This document shows positions 33,113-39,170 of a DNA stretch of 39,170 nucleotides, piece after piece. The DNA comes from an uncultured beta proteobacterium (lineage in GTDB: Bacteria; Pseudomonadota; Gammaproteobacteria; Burkholderiales; Burkholderiaceae_C): positions 1 through 39,170 of the forward strand of contig CAIVHU010000098.1 in NCBI GenBank assembly GCA_903905735.1. The letters are read 5' to 3'. The notes below the pieces were generated by a model that was given only the letters and a program-made list of their open reading frames with translations, searched no databases and was not told the DNA's origin. Positions within the stretch are counted from its first letter, which is position 1. The number at the start of each line of letters is the position of its first letter. A program made the translations under genes and the position numbers.

Positions 33113-34329
33113 TGCTGTACAGCGTTTTCATGCTGGCCTTGCGCTCGGTGCAGCGCAATATGCTGCGCTCATTCCTGACAATTCTTGGCATCGTCATTGG
33201 TGTCAGCGCGGTGATCACCATGGTCACGCTGGGCAACGGCGCCACGTCAGCGATCCAAGCGCAGATCTCCGGCCTGGGCACCAATTTGCTGCTGGTGATG
33301 CCAGGCCAGCGCGGTCCGGGCGGTGGTGGGGGTGGGGGCGGCGTGCCTCATTTCATCGAGGCTGACGCCACCGCCATCCAGTCGCAAATCGGCGGCGTGG
33401 CAGCGGTGTCGCCGCAGGGCCGTGCCAGCGTGACGGTGGTGGCCAATGGCCGTAACTGGGTCACCACGGTGACTGGCAGCACCAATGCATGGTTCACCAC
33501 CGGCAACTGGAAGTTGGCTGCCGGGCGCATCTTTACGAATGACGAGCAACTTGGCGGCGCAGCCGTGTGCGTCATTGGCGAAACGGTACGCCGGGAGATT
33601 TATGGCGGAACGGTCGGCGTGACGGGACTGGGCGAACTGTTGCGCGTGAAACAATTTTCCTGCAGCGTGATCGGCATCCTCGCCTCCAAGGGTCAAAGCG
33701 GCATGGGCGATCAGGATGACACGGTGGTGGTGCCCTTACACACGCTGCAGCGCCGCGTCACTGGCAGCCGCAAGGTGGACATCCTGTCGGTATCGATGGA
33801 AGAGGGCGCTGACAGCGCGCCCCTGAAAGCCAGCCTGACCCAGTTGCTGCGCGAGCGGCGCAAGCTGGCGGCCGGTGATGACGACAACTTCAACATTTTT
33901 GACACACAGCAACTGGCCGAAACCCTGTCCAGCACCATGGGTGTGCTGACCAACCTGCTGGGCGCGGTGGCCGCCGTGAGCCTGCTGGTGGGTGGCATCG
34001 GCATCATGAACATCATGCTGGTGAGTGTCACCGAGCGCACCCGTGAAATTGGCCTGCGCCTGGCCGTGGGCGCGCTTGAAAGCGAGGTTCTGCTACAGTT
34101 TTTGATAGAGGCTGTGGTGTTGTCGGCGCTGGGCGGCATCATTGGCGTGTTGATTGCCACCGCCGCCTCTTACGGCATGTCGCTGTACATGGCAGTGCCC
34201 TATTCGTTTGATGTGTCCATCAATGTGCTGGCGCTGGTGTTCTCTGCGGGCATTGGCGTGTTGTTTGGCTACTTTCCGGCCCGCCGCGCGGCGCGCATGG
34301 ACCCGATTGAGGCGCTGCGGCACGAGTAG
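33112..34329 (+). CDS. MacB-type ABC transporter permease (FtsX fold)
   Basis: 405 residues with four membrane helices: one near the N-terminus (about 20-42), and three in the C-terminal third (around LLGAVAAVSLLVGGIGIMNI, LIEAVVLSALGGIIGVLIAT and VLALVFSAGIGVLFGYFPA). Between them is the large periplasmic MacB_PCD domain. The FtsX-type motif GERTREIGLRLA appears as TERTREIGLRLAVGA. A run of eight glycines (residues ~68-75, after QRGPG) lies early in the periplasmic domain and is unusual. It completes a tripartite pump with the three preceding genes and likely exports a peptide, macrolide-like compound or lipid-linked product. The substrate is unknown. Confidence 0.93.
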   Translation: MLYSVFMLALRSVQRNMLRSFLTILGIVIGVSAVITMVTLGNGATSAIQAQISGLGTNLLLVMPGQRGPGGGGGGGGVPHFIEADATAIQSQIGGVAAVSPQGRASVTVVANGRNWVTTVTGSTNAWFTTGNWKLAAGRIFTNDEQLGGAAVCVIGETVRREIYGGTVGVTGLGELLRVKQFSCSVIGILASKGQSGMGDQDDTVVVPLHTLQRRVTGSRKVDILSVSMEEGADSAPLKASLTQLLRERRKLAAGDDDNFNIFDTQQLAETLSSTMGVLTNLLGAVAAVSLLVGGIGIMNIMLVSVTERTREIGLRLAVGALESEVLLQFLIEAVVLSALGGIIGVLIATAASYGMSLYMAVPYSFDVSINVLALVFSAGIGVLFGYFPARRAARMDPIEALRHE

Positions 34330-34385
34330 GGCAGGGCCCGCAGCCAGGTGGCAGAGGGGGTGTGATTCAAACCTATGCGATGTTT

Positions 34386-34403
34386 CAAGCAGTGAGCTGC
34401 TTG
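34386..34403. terminator. Hairpin after the efflux operon (possible terminator)
   Basis: CAAGCAG (34386-34392) pairs perfectly with CTGCTTG (34397-34403) across a TGAG tetraloop, 57 bp after the permease stop. There is no T-run after it, so a simple intrinsic terminator is not proven. Confidence 0.3.
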
Positions 34404-34432
34404 GGTAAAGCTGGCTCTCCAGTGCTTGCCCA

Positions 34433-34520
34433 ATCAGTCGGGCGATGCGCTTTGCTACGTGTCCCCCGGCCGCTGCGCGGCCTCCTCCTTGACCTCCGCA
34501 AAGCACATCACCCGACTGAT
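34433..34520. repeat. Long inverted repeat A with nested hairpin
   Basis: A 23-nt left arm (34433-34455, begins ATCAGTCGGGCGATG) pairs with a 23-nt right arm (34498-34520) at 21 of 23 positions; the two differences allow G-U pairs in one RNA orientation. The 42-nt loop holds an inner palindrome GGCCGC-TGC-GCGGCC. Such a structure would form a long RNA stem or a cruciform. Confidence 0.7.
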
Positions 34521-34640
34521 TTGATGCGGTTGTAGGTCGGCTGGCAGGTTGGATTCATGAACAGCCGGGCCAGGCCAGGTGGCCAACCAAAGCGAATGGT
34601 TTTGTGAGAAAGGTATCACCCCAAGGCAGTCAGGCGCGGT

Positions 34641-34757
34641 GATTGGGTGATGCGACCGGGCTTCGGGGTGAAAGGCGCGCGCCCAAAGTCGTGTGCGTTC
34701 TGATCCCTCCGTTTCGCGTGTGTTTTCACCCCGAAACCGCATGCGCATCACCCAGTC
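34641..34757. repeat. Long inverted repeat B
   Basis: GATTGGGTGATGCG (34641-34654) pairs with 34744-34757 at 13 of 14 positions, and TTCGGGGTGAAA (34662-34673) pairs perfectly with 34724-34735. The segments between these blocks are 7-8 nt and unpaired. The ~50-nt loop starts with GGCGCGCGCC, itself a palindrome. Its outer block shares GGGTGATG with repeat A, so A and B look like related units. Confidence 0.65.
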
Positions 34758-34898
34758 GCCGTGCCGGGTTCGAAGTGAAGCCTTGGTTTTGAGAGAGACC
34801 ACACCATTTTGAATCGCAGCCCAGCAGAGGGTGCGGTAGCTGGCCGGTGAATAATTGGGTGCTACAAGTAACCCTTCATCCAACGTATTGACCGCTCT

Positions 34899-36215
34899 AT
34901 GAAAAATTTCACTGACATCGGCGTCCATATTCCGCAGGTGGTTTTGCCCAAAGCGGGCACCGACCTGCAAAAGTGGGCGGTCGTCGCCTGCGACCAATAC
35001 ACCTCCGAGCCGCAATACTGGCAGCAAGTGCAGCAGTTTGTTGGCGATGCACCTTCAACGCTGAATCTGATTTTCCCGGAGGTCTATCTGGAGCAAGCTG
35101 GCGCACCGGAGCGCATCGCAGCGATCAGCCGCACCATGGACAGCTATCTGCAGGCTGACCTGTTTGTGCCGCATGATGGCCTGGTCTATGTCGAGCGCAG
35201 CGTGGGGGACAAAACCCGCCACGGCATCATGCTCTGCCTGGATCTGGAGTGTTATGACATCCGCGCGGGCTCGTCGAGCCTGATCCGACCGACCGAGGGC
35301 ACAATTGTTGACCGCTTGCCCCCGCGCATCAAAGTCCGGGAATCTGCGCCGCTGGAATTGCCTCATATTTTGGTGTTGATTGACGACCCAGAGCACAGCG
35401 TCATCGCGCCGCTCACCCGTGCCAAAGCGGGATTTGATCAGCTCTACGATGTTGAATTGATGAAGGGCGGCGGCCACCTGACAGGTTTCGCGGTGACTGA
35501 TCAGGCGCAAGACCAGGTCGTCCAGGCCCTGCGTGCGCTCGCCAGGCCAGACACCTTTGCCGCCAAATACGGGGTGGACCAGGACCAACCAGTTTTACTG
35601 TTCGCCATGGGTGACGGCAACCACTCGCTGGCCACGGCCAAAGCGATCTGGGACAAGAACAAGCCGCTGGTTAGTTTGGACCATCCGAGCCGCTTTGCGC
35701 TGGTAGAAATCGAAAATGTCCATGACCAGGGTCTGGAGTTTGAGCCGATCCATCGCGCATTGTTTGGTCTGAAGAAAAATCTGCTGGCCGAACTCAGTAG
35801 CGCCTGGGGCGAGCGTTTTACCTACACCGAAGTCGCCACAGTAGCAGCCATGATGCAGCGTGTGGATGACTCGCAGGGTATAACGCAAGCCATGGGGCTG
35901 ATCGGTGGCGGGCAAGAATTTGGCGTCATTGAGATCAATCAACCGTCTTCCAACCTGGCAGTGGGTACGCTGCAAGCGTTTCTGGATCAATTTCTCAAAA
36001 ACGGCGGCGCAGACGCGATTGACTACGTGCATGGTGCCGACGTGCTTGAACGCCTGTCATTGCAGCCGGGCAATGCGGGCTTTTACCTGGCTGGCATGCC
36101 CAAGTCCGACCTGTTCAAGACCGTCATTCTGGAAGGTGCCTTGCCCCGCAAAACCTTTTCACTCGGCCAGGCACACGAGAAACGGTTTTATATGGAAGCC
36201 AGAAAGATCGTCTGA
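34899..36215 (+). CDS. DUF1015-family protein of unknown function
   Basis: 438 residues beginning MKNFTDIGVHIPQVVLPK. The features I recognise as DUF1015 are WAVVACDQYTSEPQYW near the N-terminus, IRPTEGTIVDRLPPR in the middle, and FAMGDGNHSLATAKAIW at about 235-251. In many DUF1015 proteins the last motif reads DGHHR, resembling the ParB/sulfiredoxin nucleotide-binding motif. Here it is G-D-G-N-H-S (residues 238-243), so the arginine is replaced. No signal peptide or membrane helix. The biochemical role is not established to my knowledge. It stands alone between the structured intergenic region and a convergent receiver gene (12-bp gap). Confidence 0.8.
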   Translation: MKNFTDIGVHIPQVVLPKAGTDLQKWAVVACDQYTSEPQYWQQVQQFVGDAPSTLNLIFPEVYLEQAGAPERIAAISRTMDSYLQADLFVPHDGLVYVERSVGDKTRHGIMLCLDLECYDIRAGSSSLIRPTEGTIVDRLPPRIKVRESAPLELPHILVLIDDPEHSVIAPLTRAKAGFDQLYDVELMKGGGHLTGFAVTDQAQDQVVQALRALARPDTFAAKYGVDQDQPVLLFAMGDGNHSLATAKAIWDKNKPLVSLDHPSRFALVEIENVHDQGLEFEPIHRALFGLKKNLLAELSSAWGERFTYTEVATVAAMMQRVDDSQGITQAMGLIGGGQEFGVIEINQPSSNLAVGTLQAFLDQFLKNGGADAIDYVHGADVLERLSLQPGNAGFYLAGMPKSDLFKTVILEGALPRKTFSLGQAHEKRFYMEARKIV

Positions 36216-36227
36216 AGGGATTTCAGT

Positions 36228-36677
36228 TCAATATTGCGTTGATGTCTTGGCCAGAGCCTGAGCCGGAATCAGTGCGTTCAGTGCTTCCCGGGCGGCCGGC
36301 TTGGTGATCGCGCCAAGCAGGGTGAAGCGCTGCAGTTGGGCAACCAGGCTCGCTGCGCGCATGACATCTTTGTTCTGCCCGGAAACAATGATCAGACCCC
36401 CGGCGAAACCGGTTTCGGCCACCGCCGCCATAAACTGAAACCCATCCATGACGGGCATATGCAGGTCCAGCACAATCAGGTCAAACCGAATAATCGGGTG
36501 ATCCTGCGCCATCAAAGCCTTGTCGCCCGACGTAAAGCTCTTGGTGTTCCACACACCCAAATCACGCAGGGTCGCGATCAAGAGGCCCAGATGGATGTCA
36601 TCATCGTCAAGCAGCAAAACTTTGAGCCTGTCGCGCGTGGTCGGGGCTGAGGGTCGTGCAGAAATTGTGTTGTTCAT
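36228..36677 (-). CDS. Stand-alone receiver-domain response regulator
   Basis: 149 residues from ATG 36677 (MNNTISARPSAPTTRD). A GTG three codons earlier (36686) is the alternative start, and neither has a clear ribosome site. A single CheY-like receiver: LLLDDDD acidic cluster, phospho-Asp in LIVLDLHMPVMDG, Ser in IVSGQNK replacing the common Thr, and Lys in ITKPAAR. There is no output domain, so it probably works by binding a partner. It lies 10 bp after the MCP-like gene and is the last gene of the minus-strand signalling operon. Confidence 0.85.
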   Translation of the reverse strand: MNNTISARPSAPTTRDRLKVLLLDDDDIHLGLLIATLRDLGVWNTKSFTSGDKALMAQDHPIIRFDLIVLDLHMPVMDGFQFMAAVAETGFAGGLIIVSGQNKDVMRAASLVAQLQRFTLLGAITKPAAREALNALIPAQALAKTSTQY

Positions 36678-36687
36678 GGTCGTCACT

Positions 36688-37776
36688 TCAGGCGCGGCTC
36701 ACTGAAACCATTTGCTCATCTATCCTGACGTTACCGTTCAATTCAGCCAGCCATTGGTCCGAGTTGGGCAAAGGTTCTGTGTCGAGGTGATTGAGCACCT
36801 GCTGCATGCGCAACATGTTGTCGTCCAGACCGCCCATGATCTGGGAAATGCGGTCCTGAAACTGCATCGCTATCAACAGTTTTTCCACCTCATGACGCAC
36901 CACCAAGCCATGCGAATGCATGGAATCAGCAGCGGCCCCCAGCTTGCGCACATGCTCCGGCACATGGTCCACCAGTGCGCCCGATAACGACGCTGCGTGC
37001 TTGTCCTGTCCTGTGGATGCTTGTGCCAGGGTCAATGTCGAATCAATGATGCTGCTGATGTGCGCCACGCGCTCCCCGATGTACTTGCCCGCTTCTGCCG
37101 AGCTCTGGGAAAGTTGCCGGACCTCTGACGCAACCACGGCAAATCCCCGGCCAGACTCACCGGCGCGTGCGGCTTCGATGGCGGCATTCAGGGTCAGCAA
37201 ATTGGTCTGCACGGCGATGCTGCGCACATCCTCGGCCATGGACTGTAGCTCAAGCGTCTGCGTCGCCAGGTCCCGGATACTTTGCAGCGGCGCATCCTTG
37301 ACTTCAATCACATGGATCAATGACGCCACCACCGGCTGCAGTTCACGCTCGCACAAGGCCAGCAGGCTGATCGTGTTGGCGGGGCCCGATGACGGTCCGG
37401 TGGACGAACTGCCACCGATGCCGGCTAGGTCAAACTGCCTCAGCACGTTGGAAAAACTGGTGGTCAGTTGAACGACGGCACTCTCTGACTGTGTTTTAAC
37501 GATGTCAATCTGGTGTTGCCAGACGGGCAACACGTCGCTCAGAAGTTCTGCTGCCGCGTCTGCCGTGGGCTCAGATCTTGTCCTGGCTACGCCTGCCTGG
37601 AGAGCGCTGTCGGGCCGGGACGGGTGTGCGCCCAGGAACTGGTACCACAGCGCCGTCGCAGACAGCAGGCCGGTGCCGCCAATCGATGCCCAGACGCCCC
37701 AAGGCTCTGCCACCCAAAGCGGTATGGCTGCGATCAGTGCGATAACTAACGGCGCAGCGATCAGCATGCACAGCAT
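36688..37776 (-). CDS. Membrane MCP-like signalling protein without a periplasmic sensor
   Basis: 362 residues from ATG 37776. The frame stays open further upstream, but that part overlaps the HD-GYP gene. Two hydrophobic helices come at once (about 1-22 and 28-50) with a very short loop, so no periplasmic sensor exists. A linker of ~100 residues leads to a shortened signalling helix pair with the hairpin [21 protein letters not shown] at about 190-210 and [15 protein letters not shown]. The C-terminal part ([22 protein letters not shown]) differs from usual chemoreceptors. Methylation sites and a CheR-docking tail are not apparent. It sits between REC-HD-GYP and a lone receiver, suggesting a dedicated signalling unit. 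Confidence 0.82.
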   Translation of the reverse strand: MLCMLIAAPLVIALIAAIPLWVAEPWGVWASIGGTGLLSATALWYQFLGAHPSRPDSALQAGVARTRSEPTADAAAELLSDVLPVWQHQIDIVKTQSESAVVQLTTSFSNVLRQFDLAGIGGSSSTGPSSGPANTISLLALCERELQPVVASLIHVIEVKDAPLQSIRDLATQTLELQSMAEDVRSIAVQTNLLTLNAAIEAARAGESGRGFAVVASEVRQLSQSSAEAGKYIGERVAHISSIIDSTLTLAQASTGQDKHAASLSGALVDHVPEHVRKLGAAADSMHSHGLVVRHEVEKLLIAMQFQDRISQIMGGLDDNMLRMQQVLNHLDTEPLPNSDQWLAELNGNVRIDEQMVSVSRA

Positions 37777-37819
37777 CTGATCTTGTGTGGTGGCACCGTG
37801 ACCATGACCGTCTGCAAAC

Positions 37820-38839
37820 TCATTGCACAGGCTCCCTGATCGACACCGGTATCTGCGCGTCTGCAGCATGCCATTGCTCCCGCACGGCCAAAAGCTGGGG
37901 CAGGACGCGCTCGAAAACCTGGACCATATCAGGATCAAAATGTGAGCCTGCGCTGTCCAGAACGTGATGCTTGATCTTTTCAAGGGGCCAGGGGTCCTTG
38001 TAGGGGCGCTTCATGCTCAGGGCATCAAACACATCGGCCAACGCCACGATGCGCGCCGACTGCGGTATCTCGGTCCCTTTCAAGGCGCCCGGGTAACCAC
38101 TGCCATCCCACTTTTCGTGGTGTCGCAAAGACACCTCCGCCGCCAGCTGAAACACCGGTGAATGGCCACGCACGAGTATGTCGTAGCCAACCTGCGGATG
38201 GCTGCGCATGACTTCCCACTCCTGGGCATCCAAGGGTCCGGGCTTGCGCAAGATGTGGCTTGGTATGTCAATCTTGCCGGTGTCATGCATTGGCGCGGCC
38301 AGTTCCAGTTGTTCTGCTTCAGCTTCACTGCAGCCAGCACCCAGCGCCAACACACGCGAATAGGCGGCCATGCGCCAGATGTGCACACCCGTATCGGTGT
38401 CGTTGAAATGTCCAGCCTCGCCCAGCATCAGGATGGCTTCGCGATAGCTTTGCTCCAGACGGCTGGTCTTGACGAGGGTCAGGTGGGTACGTACCCGCGC
38501 CACCACGATCGCCGGTGAAATCGGCTTGGTGATGTAGTCCACGGCACCAGCGGCAAAGCCTTCTTCTTCGTGACCTGCGTCAGCCAGACCGGTGACAAAG
38601 ATCACCGGAATGTCACTGGTGCGAGCATCGGCCTTGAGTTCACGGCACACGCTGTAGCCATCGCGGTCAGGCAGCTGGATATCCAGCAGGATCAGCGAGG
38701 GATGGTGCTTGAGGGCGGCAGCGATGGTCTGCTCACCATTGATGGCAAACACCAGCTTGTGCAAACCCGACAGCACTTGGCGCATCGCTGCCAGGTTGCT
38801 AGGTTCGTCATCGACGATCAGAATCGGTCCTACTGCCAT
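37820..38839 (-). CDS. REC-HD-GYP response regulator (c-di-GMP phosphodiesterase, RpfG-like)
   Basis: 339 residues. The receiver (about 1-125) has LIVDDEPSN, phospho-Asp ~54 in [13 protein letters not shown], Thr in FVTGLAD and Lys in ITKPISP. A linker helix follows. The HD-GYP domain carries HIWRM, the HD pair in [12 protein letters not shown] (about 185), [16 protein letters not shown] (about 240-255, with the GYP signature) and [13 protein letters not shown]. All metal-binding features of an active HD-GYP are visible, so it should hydrolyse c-di-GMP. Its ATG overlaps the end of an upstream regulator remnant by 10 bp. The MCP-like gene starts 43 bp downstream. Confidence 0.94.
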   Translation of the reverse strand: MAVGPILIVDDEPSNLAAMRQVLSGLHKLVFAINGEQTIAAALKHHPSLILLDIQLPDRDGYSVCRELKADARTSDIPVIFVTGLADAGHEEEGFAAGAVDYITKPISPAIVVARVRTHLTLVKTSRLEQSYREAILMLGEAGHFNDTDTGVHIWRMAAYSRVLALGAGCSEAEAEQLELAAPMHDTGKIDIPSHILRKPGPLDAQEWEVMRSHPQVGYDILVRGHSPVFQLAAEVSLRHHEKWDGSGYPGALKGTEIPQSARIVALADVFDALSMKRPYKDPWPLEKIKHHVLDSAGSHFDPDMVQVFERVLPQLLAVREQWHAADAQIPVSIREPVQ

Positions 38840-39075
38840 GATTGGTTCTCCCCTGGGTTCAAATTCAGTGTTTGAGCGAGCGCTCTAATGGCACCTTCCG
38901 CTAAACGAAAGTCGTAGCTTTCTACAGCCTGCTTCAAGGCCGCAAGTTGGCTGGCAGGCAGTTGTTGGTGAAGTTCTGCCATCATCGGCTCGATGGCATC
39001 CGGGTTGTCTTCATTGAGTGCGGCTAGTGCTGCGTAGTACCCAAAAATAAAGCTGAACTTTTGTTGGTATTCTGC
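38830..39075 (-). pseudogene. C-terminal remnant of an upstream signalling protein
   Basis: An 81-codon open stretch ending in TAG at 38830 and closed upstream by an in-frame TAG at 39076-39078. It reads YYAALAALNEDNPDAIEPMM, then QLAALKQAVESYDFRLAEGA, the style of the short C-terminal tail found after the last receiver in hybrid sensor kinases or two-component proteins. The overlap with the HD-GYP start (10 bp) shows it was once, or still is, the upstream cistron. The only in-frame ATG pair near 38987 lacks a good ribosome site. Either the rest of the gene has been lost at about 39060-39080 or there is a base error there. Confidence 0.5.
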
Positions 39076-39088
39076 CTATCCTTCAGGG

Positions 39089-39170
39089 ATGCAGCAACAA
39101 AACCAGATCAAGCGAACCCTCGCACAACCCGAGTCGATTGAAGTCATCCGCAGCCAGCTTGCCAGCAATA
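39089..39170 (+). CDS. Start of an unidentified gene (runs off the right edge)
   Basis: ATG 39089 opens a frame of 27 codons to the window end, beginning MQQQNQIKRTLAQPES. Too little is visible to name a family. It begins only 10 bp beyond the point where the minus-strand regulator remnant is broken, so it may belong to inserted DNA. A chance open frame cannot be excluded. Confidence 0.35.
   Translation, partial: MQQQNQIKRTLAQPESIEVIRSQLASN

Larger units (their letters stand above)
34330..34898. other. 569-bp non-coding region rich in inverted repeats
   Basis: No convincing + strand gene. It contains a short hairpin (34386-34403), a long inverted repeat A (34433-34520) and a long inverted repeat B (34641-34757), both listed separately. 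All four long arms carry variants of GGGTGATG(C/T)G. Read on the minus strand, an open frame runs through A and B (34455-34748) but it has no ribosome site that I can support. The last ~140 bp carry the promoter of the DUF1015 gene, which I could not define. Confidence 0.5.

Noticed and set aside
34455..35027. 190-codon minus-strand open frame across the non-coding region and the start of the DUF1015 gene
   Set aside because: It runs antisense through the first ~130 bases of a well-supported gene and through two inverted repeats, and has no ribosome site. It is mentioned only within the inverted-repeat finding.
37777..37983. Upstream extension of the MCP-like protein
   Set aside because: It overlaps the HD-GYP gene by more than 160 bp, lacks a ribosome site, and the protein already begins with a proper membrane helix at 37776.

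Overview
The window reads as chromosomal DNA of a GC-rich betaproteobacterium of the Comamonadaceae, most likely Rhodoferax or a close relative. This rests on my recognition of the protein families, the many sensory genes, and a dispersed intergenic repeat (AAGGGCTA...GGC type) that I know from that family. No search was run, so the genus is an inference. There are no rRNA or tRNA genes, no transposase and no CRISPR array.

Left third (1-14.9 kb): this is almost entirely signal transduction on the + strand. Operon-like run 1 holds a receiver protein cut by the window edge, a chemoreceptor with a C-terminal CheR-docking tail, a MASE3-PAS-GGDEF-EAL protein and an NTF2/SnoaL-like-PAS-GGDEF protein. 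A convergent toxin-antitoxin pair follows (PIN toxin, ribbon-helix-helix antitoxin) with a visible promoter/operator. Run 2 holds a membrane hybrid histidine kinase, a REC-GGDEF-EAL response regulator, a soluble PAS histidine kinase starting at TTG, a lone CheB methylesterase domain, a REC-PAS protein and a Crp/Fnr-type regulator.

Middle (14.9-28.6 kb): this is an envelope and osmotic-stress block. It holds a glycine-zipper lipoprotein and a double-BON lipoprotein, a small two-helix membrane protein, a phospholipase D/cardiolipin-synthase-like lipoprotein, a PAS-PAS-GGDEF diguanylate cyclase, a single-BON lipoprotein, and a giant (2802 aa) cyclic beta-1,2-glucan synthase (NdvB/ChvB type) preceded by a small membrane-anchored protein.

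Right third (28.9-39.2 kb): an orphan ParS/MbcA-like antitoxin-domain protein is followed by a tripartite efflux operon (NodT-type outer membrane factor, MacA-type adaptor, separate ATPase and permease). Next is a 569-bp non-coding stretch with two long inverted repeats, then a DUF1015 protein. A minus-strand signalling operon holds a truncated regulator remnant, REC-HD-GYP, a membrane MCP-like protein and a lone receiver. A new + strand reading frame begins at the right edge.

How it fits together: four GGDEF proteins (all with an intact catalytic motif and I-site), two intact EAL domains and one HD-GYP domain make this a dense cyclic-di-GMP locus, wired to two-component and chemoreceptor parts. 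The observation I rate highest is a 14-bp palindrome, GTGCG-N4-CGCAC. It is found at five intergenic sites (three perfect, two near-perfect) beside the kinase, BON, phospholipase, cyclase and antitoxin-like genes. Its 5-4-5 geometry and GTG core fit a Crp/Fnr-family protein, and one is encoded in the window. That pairing is a hypothesis.
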